From: a bacterium
GTDB lineage: Bacteria > Armatimonadota > UBA5829
Assembly (NCBI GenBank): GCA_021372295.1
Contig: JAJFUS010000034.1
Coordinates: forward strand, 51,315 to 115,314
Reading direction: 5' to 3'
DNA length: 64,000 nucleotides
Within the stretch, counting starts at the first letter, position 1. Every line of letters begins with the position of its first letter. Below are positions 51,866 through 60,935 of this stretch, piece by piece. Position numbers and translations under genes: made by a program. The notes beneath the pieces are model-generated. The model was given only the letters and a program-made list of their open reading frames with translations, was not told the DNA's origin and did not search any database.

Positions 51866-53520
51866 TTCGCGCGCTCGTATATCGTGATCGTAGGAGAAAC
51901 GTAACGCATGTCGTGAGGCAACCGCCGGGTGTCGCCAAAGCCCAATCCGTGGAACATCAGGTGATTGGCAAAACGCTTCCGCACGATGTAATGCTTGCGC
52001 ACCAGGTCATAGTCCGTCAGAATTCGCCTCACGTTGCGCTGCTGCTGCATGGAAATATGGTCATTGCCGCGCAGACGAAGCGCGTCATCGACTTCGTAGT
52101 CCGTCACAACCACCCAGTCTGGCGCGGTCTTTTCACTCCACCATCCACCCGGCCTGCCGCATTGTGAAAAGACTATAATATCGTATGGCGTCGATGCAAC
52201 GGCTTTCTCGCGCTGTATTACGGTTCCGAACCCAAACTCTTTGGACAGCGGCGGCGAGTAAAACCACGGCAGGTCGATCATGCCTATGCTCGACTTCTTA
52301 GGCACGTTACGGAATATCCAACGCGCGGCAACATCGCGCAGATCGGACACCAAAAACAATCGATCTATGACCAACGGACAAATCAAAGCCAACGCGAAGA
52401 ACGCGATCCCCAGTGCCGCCCATATCCGGCGTTTTGCAGCAGTCCCACGCGTCAATATCCATTGACAAAACCATCCAATCATCAGCGCAACTGCCGGAAA
52501 CATTAGAAGCGTGTATCTGGCAAATCTGACTTGTGAAAGCGAGATCAACACATAATAAGGCAATGCAAAGGCCAGAACGACAAGAGTCATTCTGTCGCGC
52601 TTAATGACCGCGCCGACAAGCGAAATCAACATCAATATTGCCAAAAGCGGCCCCAAACCGTACCAAAAAGAACTCGTAAACGTGTATATGAAACCGTTTC
52701 CAGTGCCCGCGAAGACCAGCCCGTGACCCGTACTCGTATGAGCCATTTCATATTTGAGGCCGTGCAAAAACTCAGTAGTGCGAAGGACACAGCCTGGGGT
52801 CGATATCACGAACGCCGCAATCACGCATCCCAGTGACACCCAGAGCTTTGTGGATCGAATTGACGGCCATCTCACCCCGTCGCGCAAAAAGTGCGCCGCG
52901 ATTACAGAGAAGATGACCAGCACGGCGTTATACTTTGTCCCGGTGGCCAGTCCGGCCATTGCGCCGGCCAGGATATAGTCACGCCAGTCGCTGTACTTCA
53001 TAATTCGCGCGCAATATCCCAGCGCAAGCGCCACAAACAGCGTGCTCGGCACATCAACTGTGGCGAAGTGTGAATGCTGAACGTGCAGGGGCGCAATCGC
53101 CAGAACCAGTGCGGCGAGCAGCCCGGCGGTCTTTCCAAACATCTCTTCGCCGGCCCAGTATGTCGCCGCCACCGCTCCAACGCCCATCATTACCGTCACA
53201 AGCCTTGCGGCCAGGTATACACCGTCCCCTCCGCCAATCAGACCGTATCCGATCCCAACGGCCATAGCCAAAGCGGACAAATATATATACAATGACGGGT
53301 AATTGTAAAAGTGAGGATCGAACGAACGCCCCAGATAAACCGATGAGAACGCCGCGCCTATCGTGAGAAACTCGTCAGGATGATAAGAATATGCGTGAAT
53401 GCTATCGGGAAGCCCCCAGCGCAGCCCGGCAAGCCTCAGCGCAGCGGCAAGCAATATTACACCCGCCAGAGCCGCGCTTTCACGCCAGTCTATTCGAGGA
53501 GTATTTGTCAAGACCGCCAT
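51862..53520 (-). CDS. GT39/ArnT-family membrane glycosyltransferase
   Basis: A polytopic glycosyltransferase of the dolichyl/polyprenyl-phosphate mannosyltransferase superfamily (PMT_2). The first periplasmic loop has the catalytic acidic residues in YHPDEFLTIG (about 46-55). About ten membrane helices follow, then a periplasmic C-terminal domain of roughly 150 residues. Such enzymes transfer sugars from polyprenyl phosphates to lipids or proteins. It is translationally coupled to xerD downstream. Acceptor unknown. Confidence 0.85.
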   Translation of the reverse strand: MAVLTNTPRIDWRESAALAGVILLAAALRLAGLRWGLPDSIHAYSYHPDEFLTIGAAFSSVYLGRSFDPHFYNYPSLYIYLSALAMAVGIGYGLIGGGDGVYLAARLVTVMMGVGAVAATYWAGEEMFGKTAGLLAALVLAIAPLHVQHSHFATVDVPSTLFVALALGYCARIMKYSDWRDYILAGAMAGLATGTKYNAVLVIFSVIAAHFLRDGVRWPSIRSTKLWVSLGCVIAAFVISTPGCVLRTTEFLHGLKYEMAHTSTGHGLVFAGTGNGFIYTFTSSFWYGLGPLLAILMLISLVGAVIKRDRMTLVVLAFALPYYVLISLSQVRFARYTLLMFPAVALMIGWFCQWILTRGTAAKRRIWAALGIAFFALALICPLVIDRLFLVSDLRDVAARWIFRNVPKKSSIGMIDLPWFYSPPLSKEFGFGTVIQREKAVASTPYDIIVFSQCGRPGGWWSEKTAPDWVVVTDYEVDDALRLRGNDHISMQQQRNVRRILTDYDLVRKHYIVRKRFANHLMFHGLGFGDTRRLPHDMRYVSPTITIYERAK

Positions 53521-53565
53521 CTCCCAAATTATGAGCTAGAAATAAAACTGAGCGCTGCCATGTCT

Positions 53566-53593
53566 GGGCTCTTAACTGTCCACTCTCAACTCT
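53566..53593 (-). repeat. Short interspersed repeat, copy 2
   Basis: On the - strand, AGAGTTGAGAGTGGACAGTT then AAGAGCCC. It matches 54163-54190 at 25 of 28 positions in inverted orientation, so the two flank the DUF5317 gene. Confidence 0.6.
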
Positions 53594-54137
53594 AGGCTGT
53601 TTTCGAGGGAGTTCGCATCAGCCCGATGATCGCTATGAATATGCCCAGAGACATCACCAGGTCTCCAACACTGTAAACAGCCGGTATAAGCACAAACGGC
53701 CTGCGAGCCGGGACTATATCGCACAGAAATTTGAACCCGCTGCTCGCATCCATGATTATACTGCGCAGCGGAGGCACCGCGCCTTTACCGAACACCTCGG
53801 CGACCGCACTCGGAGACGCGGGCATAATCCCGCCGTTTGCGCTCAGCGCGAGCAGGTTCAAAGCCATCCCAACCAGCACCAATCTGGCCCCAGGAATCCT
53901 GATATTCGCCAAAACGAACACAAACAGCGCAATTTTCTCGGCTAAATGCATCGGTCCGGCCAACCGTGACAGACTTCCCAGCGACGGATAGGCGTAAAAA
54001 ATCCACCCGGCCGCATAGACCGCCACCGGAACCAGTATCAGCCACCAATGCCTTATCCTGGCATCGCCAAGCCTTTGAAGCCTGCCGCCCGATATCCATC
54101 CGATCAGCATTGCAATCAGTATCAGTTCCGGTACCAC
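53592..54137 (-). CDS. DUF5317 family membrane protein
   Basis: This 181-residue protein has about five hydrophobic helices. It matches DUF5317: a start with a G-G-R-L turn (MLIGWISGGRLQRLGD), ALSANGGIMPAS near the middle and VYSVGDLVMSLGIFIAIIGL near the end, corresponding to the N-G-G-x-M-P and G-D-x-x-x-x-x-G blocks. Function unknown. It lies upstream of the glycosyltransferase-xerD-deoB run and is bracketed by inverted copies of a short repeat. Confidence 0.82.
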   Translation of the reverse strand: MVPELILIAMLIGWISGGRLQRLGDARIRHWWLILVPVAVYAAGWIFYAYPSLGSLSRLAGPMHLAEKIALFVFVLANIRIPGARLVLVGMALNLLALSANGGIMPASPSAVAEVFGKGAVPPLRSIIMDASSGFKFLCDIVPARRPFVLIPAVYSVGDLVMSLGIFIAIIGLMRTPSKTA

Positions 54138-54154
54138 ACTATTCCTCCCAAGAA

Positions 54155-54190
54155 AATAGCTGAGAGCTGAGAGTGGAGAGCTAAGAGCCC
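54155..54190 (+). repeat. Short interspersed repeat, copy 3
   Basis: ATAGCTGAGAGCTGAGAG followed by TGGAGAGCTAAGAGCCC. It reads as degenerate heptamers (AGCTGAG AGCTGAG AGTGGAG AGCTAAG). Related to 53566-53593 (inverted) and 19278-19303. Confidence 0.6.
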
Positions 54191-54247
54191 GGACTCATGA
54201 GCACTCAGTTGTGCTTAAAGTTGCTTTGATGCCGCAGGGACAAAGCA

Positions 54248-54311
54248 GGGGTCGCAGACCCCGCTCAAACGCCTTGTTTGGTTCTTTGGTATTTCGGGAC
54301 TTTAGTCCCGA
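54248..54311. repeat. Two GC-rich hairpins upstream of proA
   Basis: GGGGTC-GCA-GACCCC (54248-54262) and TCGGGAC-TTTA-GTCCCGA (54294-54311) are perfect stems with 3-4 base loops, the same style as the modules of the 200-bp repeat but with a different sequence. The gap 54138-54480 holds no gene. Confidence 0.5.
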
Positions 54312-54426
54312 GACAGAGTCAACACATCCTTTTATCTCTAATAGGCTTTCATAGATGACTTCTGAAAAAGAACCGTGACTTCTGGCCGGATTATACCAGA
54401 AGAGCAGCCCGTGGGTAAAGCAAGGC

Positions 54427-54456
54427 TTGTAACTGAATGTGGAAGCACTGTATAAT
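54427..54456 (+). promoter_or_regulatory. Sigma-70 promoter for proA
   Basis: TTGTAA (54427-54432), an 18-base spacer and TATAAT (54451-54456), 24 bases before the proA start. The leader would be short and contains TAAGGAGCG. Confidence 0.6.
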
Positions 54457-54480
54457 TAAATCTTAAGGAGCGAGTTGACA

Positions 54481-55727
54481 TGACCGAAATCGAACTTATC
54501 TGCAAGAAAGCGAAAGCCGCCGCGCCCAGGCTGGCGACTATCGGTGCTGCCATAAAAAACAGCGCGCTGATGGCTATGGCCGACGCATTCGAGGCAAGCA
54601 GAGCCGCGATATTCGAGGCCAACAAAATCGACCTCGCCGCCGCCGAAGCTAACGGCATAAGCGGCGCGATGCTCAAGCGCCTCGAACTGACGGACAAGAA
54701 AATCGACCAGATGGCCGATGGCGTGCGCCAGATCGCGCAGCTTCCAGACCCGGTCGGCGAGACAATCGAAGGCTATCTTCGCCCAAACGGCATGGAAGTG
54801 CGGCGGGTGCGCGTGCCGCTGGGCGTAATCGGCATTATATACGAATCTCGCCCGAACGTCACTGCGGACGCGGCGGCGCTTTGTTTGAAGTCGGGCAACG
54901 CGGTGATATTGCGCGGCGGGTCGGAAGCGATCAACTCAAACCTCGCGATTGCAAAGATCATCAACGACGCGATAACCCCAATTGGCGTGCCCGAGGGCGC
55001 GATTCAAATAATCGAGACCACCGACCGCGCCGCGGCTCGCGAGCTTATGACAATGAAGCCGTATATCGACTGTCTGATCCCGCGCGGCGGCAAGGGGCTT
55101 ATTCAGACAGTGGTGCAGAACTCGACCATACCCGTCATCGAGCACGGCGACGGAAACTGCCACGTATATGTGGACGGCGCGGCCGACCTTAAGATGGCAG
55201 AAGAAATTGCGTTCAACGCCAAAGTGCAGAACCCGAGTGTATGCAACGCTGCAGAAACTTTGCTGGTCAGCGAACATATCGCGGATAGATTTCTTCCTGT
55301 AATATGTAAACGCCTAGCCGATGCGGGTGTCGAAATTCGCGCGGACGAAAAAGCGCGTGCCATAGTCCCCGGCCTCAAGGAAGCGACCGACGATGATTGG
55401 GCGACGGAGTTCCTCGACCTGATATACGCGCTAAAGGTCGTCTCGGGAATTGACGAGGCGATCGAACACATCGGCAAGTATGGTACTAAGCATACTGAAG
55501 CTATCGTGACTGAAGACTATACGGCGGCCCGTCGATTTACGAGCGAAGTGGATGCGGCGGCGGTGTTCGTAAATGTGTCGACGCGCTTTACCGACGGCTA
55601 CGAATTCGGCAAGGGAGCCGAGATGGGTATCAGTACGCAAAAGCTGCACGCTCGCGGGCCGATGGGTGTTGAAGAGATGACGACGTATAAGTATGTCGTG
55701 ACCGGCAGCGGGCAGCTCAGAGGATAA
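54481..55727 (+). CDS. proA: Glutamate-5-semialdehyde dehydrogenase
   Basis: ProA reduces glutamyl-5-phosphate to the semialdehyde in proline synthesis. The 415-residue protein has the family blocks RVRVPLGVIGIIYESRPNVT (about 103-122), KSGNAVILRGGSEA, and the catalytic cysteine region NPSVCNAAETLLV (Cys at about 258), plus EFGKGAEMGISTQKLHARGP near the C terminus. AAGGAGCG precedes ATG 54481. proB is not in the window. nadD, LCP and rsfS follow closely, a common bacterial order. Confidence 0.96.
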
Positions 55728-55728
55728 T

Positions 55729-56376
55729 GTGACCAGCCGACCAGCCGACATGCAGACGCGCGGACGCGCAGACCAGCCGACGCGCCTTGGCATAATGGGC
55801 GGCACGTTCGACCCGGTACACGTCGGTCATCTGATCCTGGCCGAACAGGCGCGGGAACGCTTCGGGCTGGACAAGGTTTTGTTTATTACGGCAGCCGACC
55901 CGCCTCATAAGACGGGCAATGAAATTACGCCGGTCGCCTGCAGGCACGAAATGGCGTGTCTTGCCGTAGAAAACAACGAGCGCTTCGAGTGTTCGACCAT
56001 TGAGATCGAACGCGGTGGGCCATCATATACAATTGATACTCTCAGGCAATTGCGGGAGATCTATTCCGACGGTGTTGAACTCTATCTGCTGGCAGGAGCG
56101 GACGAAGCGGCGACATTCATGACCTGGCGCGACCCTTACGGCATTCAGGAGATGGCGAGGGTGGTCGTGGCCAATAGATGCGGGCAGGATGTTGCGGACG
56201 TATTACGGCTTTTGCCCGAGGATTTCGCTCGGAATGTCGAACTGCTGCAGATGCCGGGCGTGGATATTTCGTCCACTGATTTGCGAGAGAGAGTGCGGTC
56301 GGGCAGATCGATTAAATACTTTGTGCCGGAATCAGTTGAAAGGTATATTTTAAGTAAGGGGCTTTACAGGGGGTAA
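55729..56376 (+). CDS. nadD: Nicotinate-nucleotide adenylyltransferase
   Basis: NadD joins nicotinate mononucleotide and ATP on the way to NAD. The nucleotidyltransferase motif is MGGTFDPVHVGHL (about 23-35, with HxGH). PPHK (about 58-61) and the C-terminal ISSTDLRERVRSGRSIKYFV with the second SxTxxR motif are also present. GTG 55729 lies 1 base after the proA stop and has AGAGGA upstream. The first 18 residues are encoded by a small GACCAGCCGAC repeat and look like a non-conserved extension. Confidence 0.95.
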   Translation: MTSRPADMQTRGRADQPTRLGIMGGTFDPVHVGHLILAEQARERFGLDKVLFITAADPPHKTGNEITPVACRHEMACLAVENNERFECSTIEIERGGPSYTIDTLRQLREIYSDGVELYLLAGADEAATFMTWRDPYGIQEMARVVVANRCGQDVADVLRLLPEDFARNVELLQMPGVDISSTDLRERVRSGRSIKYFVPESVERYILSKGLYRG

Positions 56377-56378
56377 GA

Positions 56379-57620
56379 ATGCGAGGCACACCCGTTTGGG
56401 TTATCGCGCTGGTTGTATTGATAGGCGCTGCTTTGGGCGTCGGAGGCGGGGTGTTCCTGGCCGAAATATTGCCGTCCATGAGGGCGACCGGAACCGGAAT
56501 CGGTCAGTTGTTGGGCGGGCCGTTCGGCGACCAGCGCCAGGTGCGAATTCTCATGATGGGCGAGGACGACACCTCAAAGCGCAATTCCAACGGCTACGGG
56601 CTTTCAGACACGCTGGTTGTAATGGCTATCGATACCAGGACAAAAGATGTTCGAGCGATATCCATTCCGCGTGACACTATGGTCGAGATTCCGGGTCACG
56701 GCACATGCAAGATCAATTCGGCGAACGTCCACGGCGGGCCTGAGCTTGCAAAACAGGTGATCAGCGACCTTTTGGGCGTGCCCATAGACTATTATGTGAT
56801 GACCAACACATCGGGCCTGCGCGGGCTTGTGGATCTTGTCGGCGGAGTATACATAGTTGTGGACAAGAATATGCATTACACAGACCGTCATGGCGGGCTG
56901 TATATCAACCTTAAAGCCAGCCCCGAGAAACAGCTTCTGAACGGCAGGCAGGCGGAGGGCTATGTCCGGTTCAGGCACGATGCTATCGGCGACAGCGGCT
57001 ATACAACGAAAGACGGCAAGATGGTTCCCGCCGGCAGAATAGTGCGACAGCAGTACTTTATGCGCTCACTGGCAAATCGTATCTTGAGCATTCCCACCAA
57101 GCGCGGTAGAGCCGATGTGCTGCGCCAGGCATGCGAAAAGAAATATATCATGAGCAACCTGACGCTTACCGACTGGGGCGGGTTGGCCGACTTCCTTAAG
57201 GACATCAAGCCCGAGAAAATGGTCATGAACGTGCTGCCGGGCGGCCCTCAGAACATCCACGGCGCAAGCTACTGGGTCGCGGATATGGACGAAGCCCGGA
57301 ACGTGGTTGCGCGAAACCTGTTGTTCATAGGCGATGCCGGTGAAGAAACGCCCAAAGTGGAAGTATTGAACGGTTCGGGCATAACAGGTGCGGCAAAAAG
57401 AGCAGCGGAGAAGTTGAAAAATGCGGGCTTTGAAGTCACTCGAATGGACAATGCGCCCAATTCTGATTACTCCGAAAGCTGCATCATAACGCACAAAGGT
57501 AAGACCGAGCCGGTTCAGAGAATCGCTCAACTGATGAACTGCAGCGATATCCGGGAAGAAGCGAAATCGCAGGGCAGCGCCGACGTAACGGTCATAGTCG
57601 GCCGAAATTACACCGATTAG
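56379..57620 (+). CDS. LytR-CpsA-Psr (LCP) family cell-wall glycopolymer ligase
   Basis: LCP enzymes transfer polyprenyl-linked glycopolymers to peptidoglycan at the outer face of the membrane. One N-terminal membrane helix (VWVIALVVLIGAALGVGGGV) is followed by the LCP domain: LSDTLVVMAIDTRTKDVRAI with the conserved S-D-T, SIPRDTMVEIPG, KINSA, YYVMTNTSGLRGLVDLVGGV and GYVRFRHDAIGD with the catalytic-region R-x-R. A LytR_C domain follows (VEVLNGSGITGAAKRAAEKL at about 327-346). At 413 residues it is full length. It starts 2 bases after nadD. Confidence 0.92.
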   Translation: MRGTPVWVIALVVLIGAALGVGGGVFLAEILPSMRATGTGIGQLLGGPFGDQRQVRILMMGEDDTSKRNSNGYGLSDTLVVMAIDTRTKDVRAISIPRDTMVEIPGHGTCKINSANVHGGPELAKQVISDLLGVPIDYYVMTNTSGLRGLVDLVGGVYIVVDKNMHYTDRHGGLYINLKASPEKQLLNGRQAEGYVRFRHDAIGDSGYTTKDGKMVPAGRIVRQQYFMRSLANRILSIPTKRGRADVLRQACEKKYIMSNLTLTDWGGLADFLKDIKPEKMVMNVLPGGPQNIHGASYWVADMDEARNVVARNLLFIGDAGEETPKVEVLNGSGITGAAKRAAEKLKNAGFEVTRMDNAPNSDYSESCIITHKGKTEPVQRIAQLMNCSDIREEAKSQGSADVTVIVGRNYTD

Positions 57621-57625
57621 GAGAA

Positions 57626-57997
57626 TTGATTATCGAAACACAAGAGAAATTGGACATAGTCCGTCGAATACTCGACGAAAAGAAAGCCGAAAACGTTGAA
57701 GTAATCGAGATCAGCAAGAGAACGCTGATGGCCGATTATTTCGTGATCTGCAACGGCACATCAAACACGCACATCAAGGCTATCGCCGATGGGCTGATCG
57801 TGGACGGCAAGCAGGTGGGTCTGCGCAAAGACCACGCCGAAGGTTATGCCCAGGCAAAATGGGTATTGGTAGACTACGGCGATATAATCGTGCATATATT
57901 CGCCGCCGAAGAACGCGAGTATTACGATCTGGAATCTCTCTGGAAAGAGACCCAGGTAAAGCTGGACAGAGAACCTGAGGCCGAACCGGCGCAGTAA
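57626..57997 (+). CDS. rsfS: Ribosomal silencing factor RsfS
   Basis: RsfS binds ribosomal protein L14 and keeps the subunits apart in poor nutrient conditions. The 123-residue protein has the family signature MADYFVICNGTSNTHIKAIA (about 35-54), then WVLVDYGDIIVHIF and YDLESLW near the C terminus. The assigned start is TTG 57626, 2 bases after GGAGAA, an unusually short spacing. ATT at 57629 would be better spaced but is not a usual start codon. It follows the LCP gene by 5 bases. Confidence 0.95.
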   Translation: MIIETQEKLDIVRRILDEKKAENVEVIEISKRTLMADYFVICNGTSNTHIKAIADGLIVDGKQVGLRKDHAEGYAQAKWVLVDYGDIIVHIFAAEEREYYDLESLWKETQVKLDREPEAEPAQ

Positions 57998-58025
57998 TCC
58001 TCAAAAATGGCACAAGAGGTGGCTT

Positions 58026-58535
58026 ATGGAATACAGCGAACTGATAGCCAAGCGATACAGCGTGCGGGCGTACAAACCCGACCCGGTGGAACCCGAAAAG
58101 CTACAGCGTATTCTGGAAACAGCGCGTCTTGCGCCGACGGCATGCAACAATCAGCCGTTCAGGTTGATCGTAATAGAGACGCGCGGACGCCAAGCCGGGC
58201 TGAAGCGAATATACAAGGCAGACTGGTTCGCTCAAGCGCCTTTGATTATCTGCGGGTGCGCGGTTCCATCTGAGGGCTGGGTCAGGCGTTCCGACTCTAA
58301 GAACCATGCAGAAATTGATCTGGCCATCGTTATGGATCACCTCATCCTTGCCGCCGCAAACGAAGGCCTCGGCACGTGCTGGATAGCAGCGTTCGACCCA
58401 ATCGCCGCACGCGAGGCACTCGATCTACCGGATGATCTCGTTCCGGTAATCTTTACACCCCTTGGTTATCCGGCTGATCCACCCAGACCCAAGGTGCGAA
58501 GAGATTTGGCGGAACTAGTGAGATATATGCAATAA
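58026..58535 (+). CDS. Nitroreductase family flavoprotein
   Basis: A predicted FMN-dependent oxidoreductase of the nitroreductase fold, 169 residues. The FMN-phosphate region is KRYSVRAYKPDPVEPEKL (about 9-26), followed by ARLAPTACNNQPFRLIVI, the DLAIVMDHLILAAANEGLGT helix (about 98-117) and FTPLGYPADPP. AAGAGGTGG lies 5 bases before ATG 58026. The physiological substrate is not clear. It converges with the VKOR gene. Confidence 0.9.
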   Translation: MEYSELIAKRYSVRAYKPDPVEPEKLQRILETARLAPTACNNQPFRLIVIETRGRQAGLKRIYKADWFAQAPLIICGCAVPSEGWVRRSDSKNHAEIDLAIVMDHLILAAANEGLGTCWIAAFDPIAAREALDLPDDLVPVIFTPLGYPADPPRPKVRRDLAELVRYMQ

Positions 58536-58545
58536 AAGCCTGCTT

Positions 58546-58998
58546 TCAGTGCCGCACCGCCATATACATAAAAATCCCCGCCAGACTCAAATTGATTGCA
58601 TGTGCCGTGAAGCACAGCGGGCATAGAATCCGTATTTGGAAGACCAGAGTATACGCCAGATACAGACTCATTATTGCTGCGGCCACCGCCACTCCCGCCA
58701 GAGCCTGTGGAACAGGCCAGAACCCGAATGCCAGCCGTACCGCCGCGGCGACCAAGACCGCGCCGTAAAAGCCCAATCCGAACAGGCAGCTTGGTATGCC
58801 AAAGACGTCAGCCTGCGGCGCACGAGCTACGGCCGCGCACGTTCCTTCTTTACTTGCCGCGGGACACAATGGAATTTCCGGCGGTTCTAAATCGGTCATG
58901 TCATAGTGCACCATCACGAAATACAAGCTATCTGCAAACCCGGTCAACGCCAGGATTATTACCAGGATAAGTATCGCCATCATCGCCCCTCCGATCAT
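58546..58998 (-). CDS. Vitamin K epoxide reductase (VKOR) family protein
   Basis: A small inner-membrane protein that forms disulfides and passes electrons to quinone, replacing DsbB. The four helices carry the active-site CPLC (126-129) near the last helix, the loop cysteines C45 and C54, and the conserved Ser of GIPSCLFGLGFYG. At 150 residues it is a stand-alone VKOR without a fused thioredoxin domain. No DsbA-like gene is adjacent. The cysteine-rich exported proteins in this window would need such an oxidation system. Confidence 0.88.
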   Translation of the reverse strand: MIGGAMMAILILVIILALTGFADSLYFVMVHYDMTDLEPPEIPLCPAASKEGTCAAVARAPQADVFGIPSCLFGLGFYGAVLVAAAVRLAFGFWPVPQALAGVAVAAAIMSLYLAYTLVFQIRILCPLCFTAHAINLSLAGIFMYMAVRH

Positions 58999-59022
58999 GG
59001 TTTACCCTGGAAATGCGTTATG

Positions 59023-59676
59023 CTATTCGGAGTCCGACATTCCTTCAATGGCGATCAGGCGTATCGGCGAGCCGTCGAGTCCGGCCAAACGAAGCGGCAG
59101 CGCGACCATATAGACCCTGTCCTGCGTGATCTGATCCATATTTGCCGCCGATTCGATCAGAACAACTCCAGTGGAAAGCAGCAACTTGTGCACGTCCACA
59201 TGATTCTTGCGGTGAACTGACGGCTGTTCGAGAGCCAGCAGCGCGATCTTTCTCTTTGTCAGCCAAAGAGCCGCGCCCTCGCTGAGATCAGGAAAATCTG
59301 TGAAGAACTCGGGGCTGCCGAAGCGCTTTCCCCATCCCGTTCTGATGAGCACCCTCGAACCCTCGACAACTCTGTCCGCGAATACGTCAAGATCCGCCGA
59401 TGTAATCTCCGAGCAGGGTAATTTCTCTCCAACGTCCAAAACCTCAGCCCAGCCGATCATAGCCTCCAGCGGCAGCGAGTCGACTCCCTGATCGGTATGA
59501 ATGCAGTGGCGAGGGGCGTCCATGTGAGTGCCGGTGTGCGTGCCCATCACAAGTTCGGTGATGTTGTAACCGCTATCCTTGATTGCGCCGACCATGTTGC
59601 ATCGAACCTCTGGGTCGCCGTGATATACGGGCATGCCTGCTGTAATCGGATGGGAAAGATCAATTATATGTCTCAA
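59023..59676 (-). CDS. Cyclase family metal-dependent hydrolase (kynurenine formamidase-like)
   Basis: The protein carries the cyclase-family metal motif HTGTHMDAPRH (about 47-57) and starts with DLSHPITAGMPVYHGDP, typical of KynB-like amidases. The 217-residue length is normal. The reaction could be hydrolysis of N-formylkynurenine or another cyclic or formyl amide; there are no tryptophan catabolism genes nearby to decide. It lies 24 bases upstream of the VKOR gene on the same strand. AAGGAGCG precedes the ATG. Confidence 0.9.
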   Translation of the reverse strand: MRHIIDLSHPITAGMPVYHGDPEVRCNMVGAIKDSGYNITELVMGTHTGTHMDAPRHCIHTDQGVDSLPLEAMIGWAEVLDVGEKLPCSEITSADLDVFADRVVEGSRVLIRTGWGKRFGSPEFFTDFPDLSEGAALWLTKRKIALLALEQPSVHRKNHVDVHKLLLSTGVVLIESAANMDQITQDRVYMVALPLRLAGLDGSPIRLIAIEGMSDSE

Positions 59677-59857
59677 GATAATGTCGCTCCTTGAAGCTGA
59701 TAATTAGTGCTTTCTTAAAAATAAAGTCTTCCCAACTTTCGCGTTTGTCACATTGATGCTATGATACTACCGAAAAAAATTGCCGCAGAAAGATTGTAGG
59801 GTGCACGCGCGCGTGAGTCAAGATATATGCACGGGCAATAAAGGGTAATATAGGCGC

Positions 59858-60427
59858 GTGAATATTAAGTCACGCTTCTACAACAGGTATTTCGGGCCAC
59901 GAGGGCTGATCACCGCGATCAGAATTTCGCTGCATCGTGAACACACCGGAACGGCCCTCGCGCTCATATCCGCCACAATCGAGAGCATGGCTTATCTGAG
60001 CCTGCCTGAGAATTGCGACGTGCTCCGCGATTACGACTTCGTTGCGTGGGTAAAAAAATACCTGCATCCCGAGAGGATGGGTATCAGCCCTAGAGAGCTG
60101 TGGACTCTTCGGTGCGCCCTGCTGCATGGTCACATTGCGCAGCAGACGGACACCACTGGCCTGAAGCCCAGAGAAATTCTGTTTGCGTGGGGAGGATACT
60201 CGATTTTCGAGGGCATGAAGTTGCGTCCCGGTTCACGATGGTATAGAATAATGACCATCAGGGCGAGCGAACTCTACAAGGCGCTGGCAATGGGAGCCGA
60301 AGACTTCGGGCGAATCTACGTTGGCAATGAGGCCAACTCGCGGATCGTGGGTATTCGCCTGAACAAAATATTCACCAGCCGGATGGCCGACGAGACCGAC
60401 GAGACCGACGAGTCGGACGATGAATGA
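59858..60427 (+). CDS. HEPN-like protein overlapping the archease gene
   Basis: This 189-residue helical protein contains LWTLRCALLHG (R85 to H90), an R-x4-H motif in the setting seen in HEPN domains, where it often forms a ribonuclease site. The C terminus is an acidic DETDETDESDDE tail encoded by tandem GAGACCGAC units. GTG 59858 is the first start and follows AGGGTAATATAGG. The gene overlaps archease by 8 bases. The HEPN assignment rests on one motif and helical content only. Confidence 0.65.
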   Translation: MNIKSRFYNRYFGPRGLITAIRISLHREHTGTALALISATIESMAYLSLPENCDVLRDYDFVAWVKKYLHPERMGISPRELWTLRCALLHGHIAQQTDTTGLKPREILFAWGGYSIFEGMKLRPGSRWYRIMTIRASELYKALAMGAEDFGRIYVGNEANSRIVGIRLNKIFTSRMADETDETDESDDE

Positions 60428-60860
60428 TACCCGAATGAAGCGTGAACACAAATTTGAAGTGTTGGAGCATACGGCGGATGTGGGAGTGGTCGGCTTGGGA
60501 CGCACAATGGCCGAGGCGTTCGAGGCTGCCGCTTATGGCATGTTCTCTATCGTAGCCAACCTGGAGAAGTATGATCCGACTATATGGGTACATGTCGAGG
60601 CGTCGGGCGACGACTATATTACTCTGTTTGAAAGATTTCTATCGTCGCTGGTGGTCATATTCGACGGCGATGGCCTACTGCCTCTGGATTTCGAGATTAC
60701 GGAAATTTCATCGACGAGCCTGGCATGCGTTGTGTCGTGCCGGAAAATCGGTGACGACATCGAGTGGCTCGGACCGACCATAAAAGCGGTCACCTACCAC
60801 CTGATGTCTGTGGAGAACGTCGACGGCCATTGGCGCGCTCAGGCGATATTCGATGTCTGA
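60420..60860 (+). CDS. Archease
   Basis: Archease activates the RNA ligase RtcB by helping its guanylylation and metal loading. The 146-residue protein has FEVLEHTADVGVVGLGRTM (about 12-30) with the conserved HTAD, then DDYITLFERFLSSLVVIFDG and KAVTYHLMSV with the K-x-x-T-Y-H block near the C terminus. ATG 60420 overlaps the previous gene's end by 8 bases; ATG 60435 is an alternative. RtcB itself is not in the window. Confidence 0.9.
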   Translation: MNDTRMKREHKFEVLEHTADVGVVGLGRTMAEAFEAAAYGMFSIVANLEKYDPTIWVHVEASGDDYITLFERFLSSLVVIFDGDGLLPLDFEITEISSTSLACVVSCRKIGDDIEWLGPTIKAVTYHLMSVENVDGHWRAQAIFDV

Positions 60861-60935
60861 TACGCTGCGCCTTCACTTCTCAGCAGAGAGCGCAGATCAT
60901 TACTTAACCAAAACGATATACGGGTGTATTGATTA

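Noticed and set aside
60391..60419. Tandem GAGACCGAC units as a regulatory repeat
   Set aside because: They are in frame and encode the acidic tail of the HEPN-like protein.
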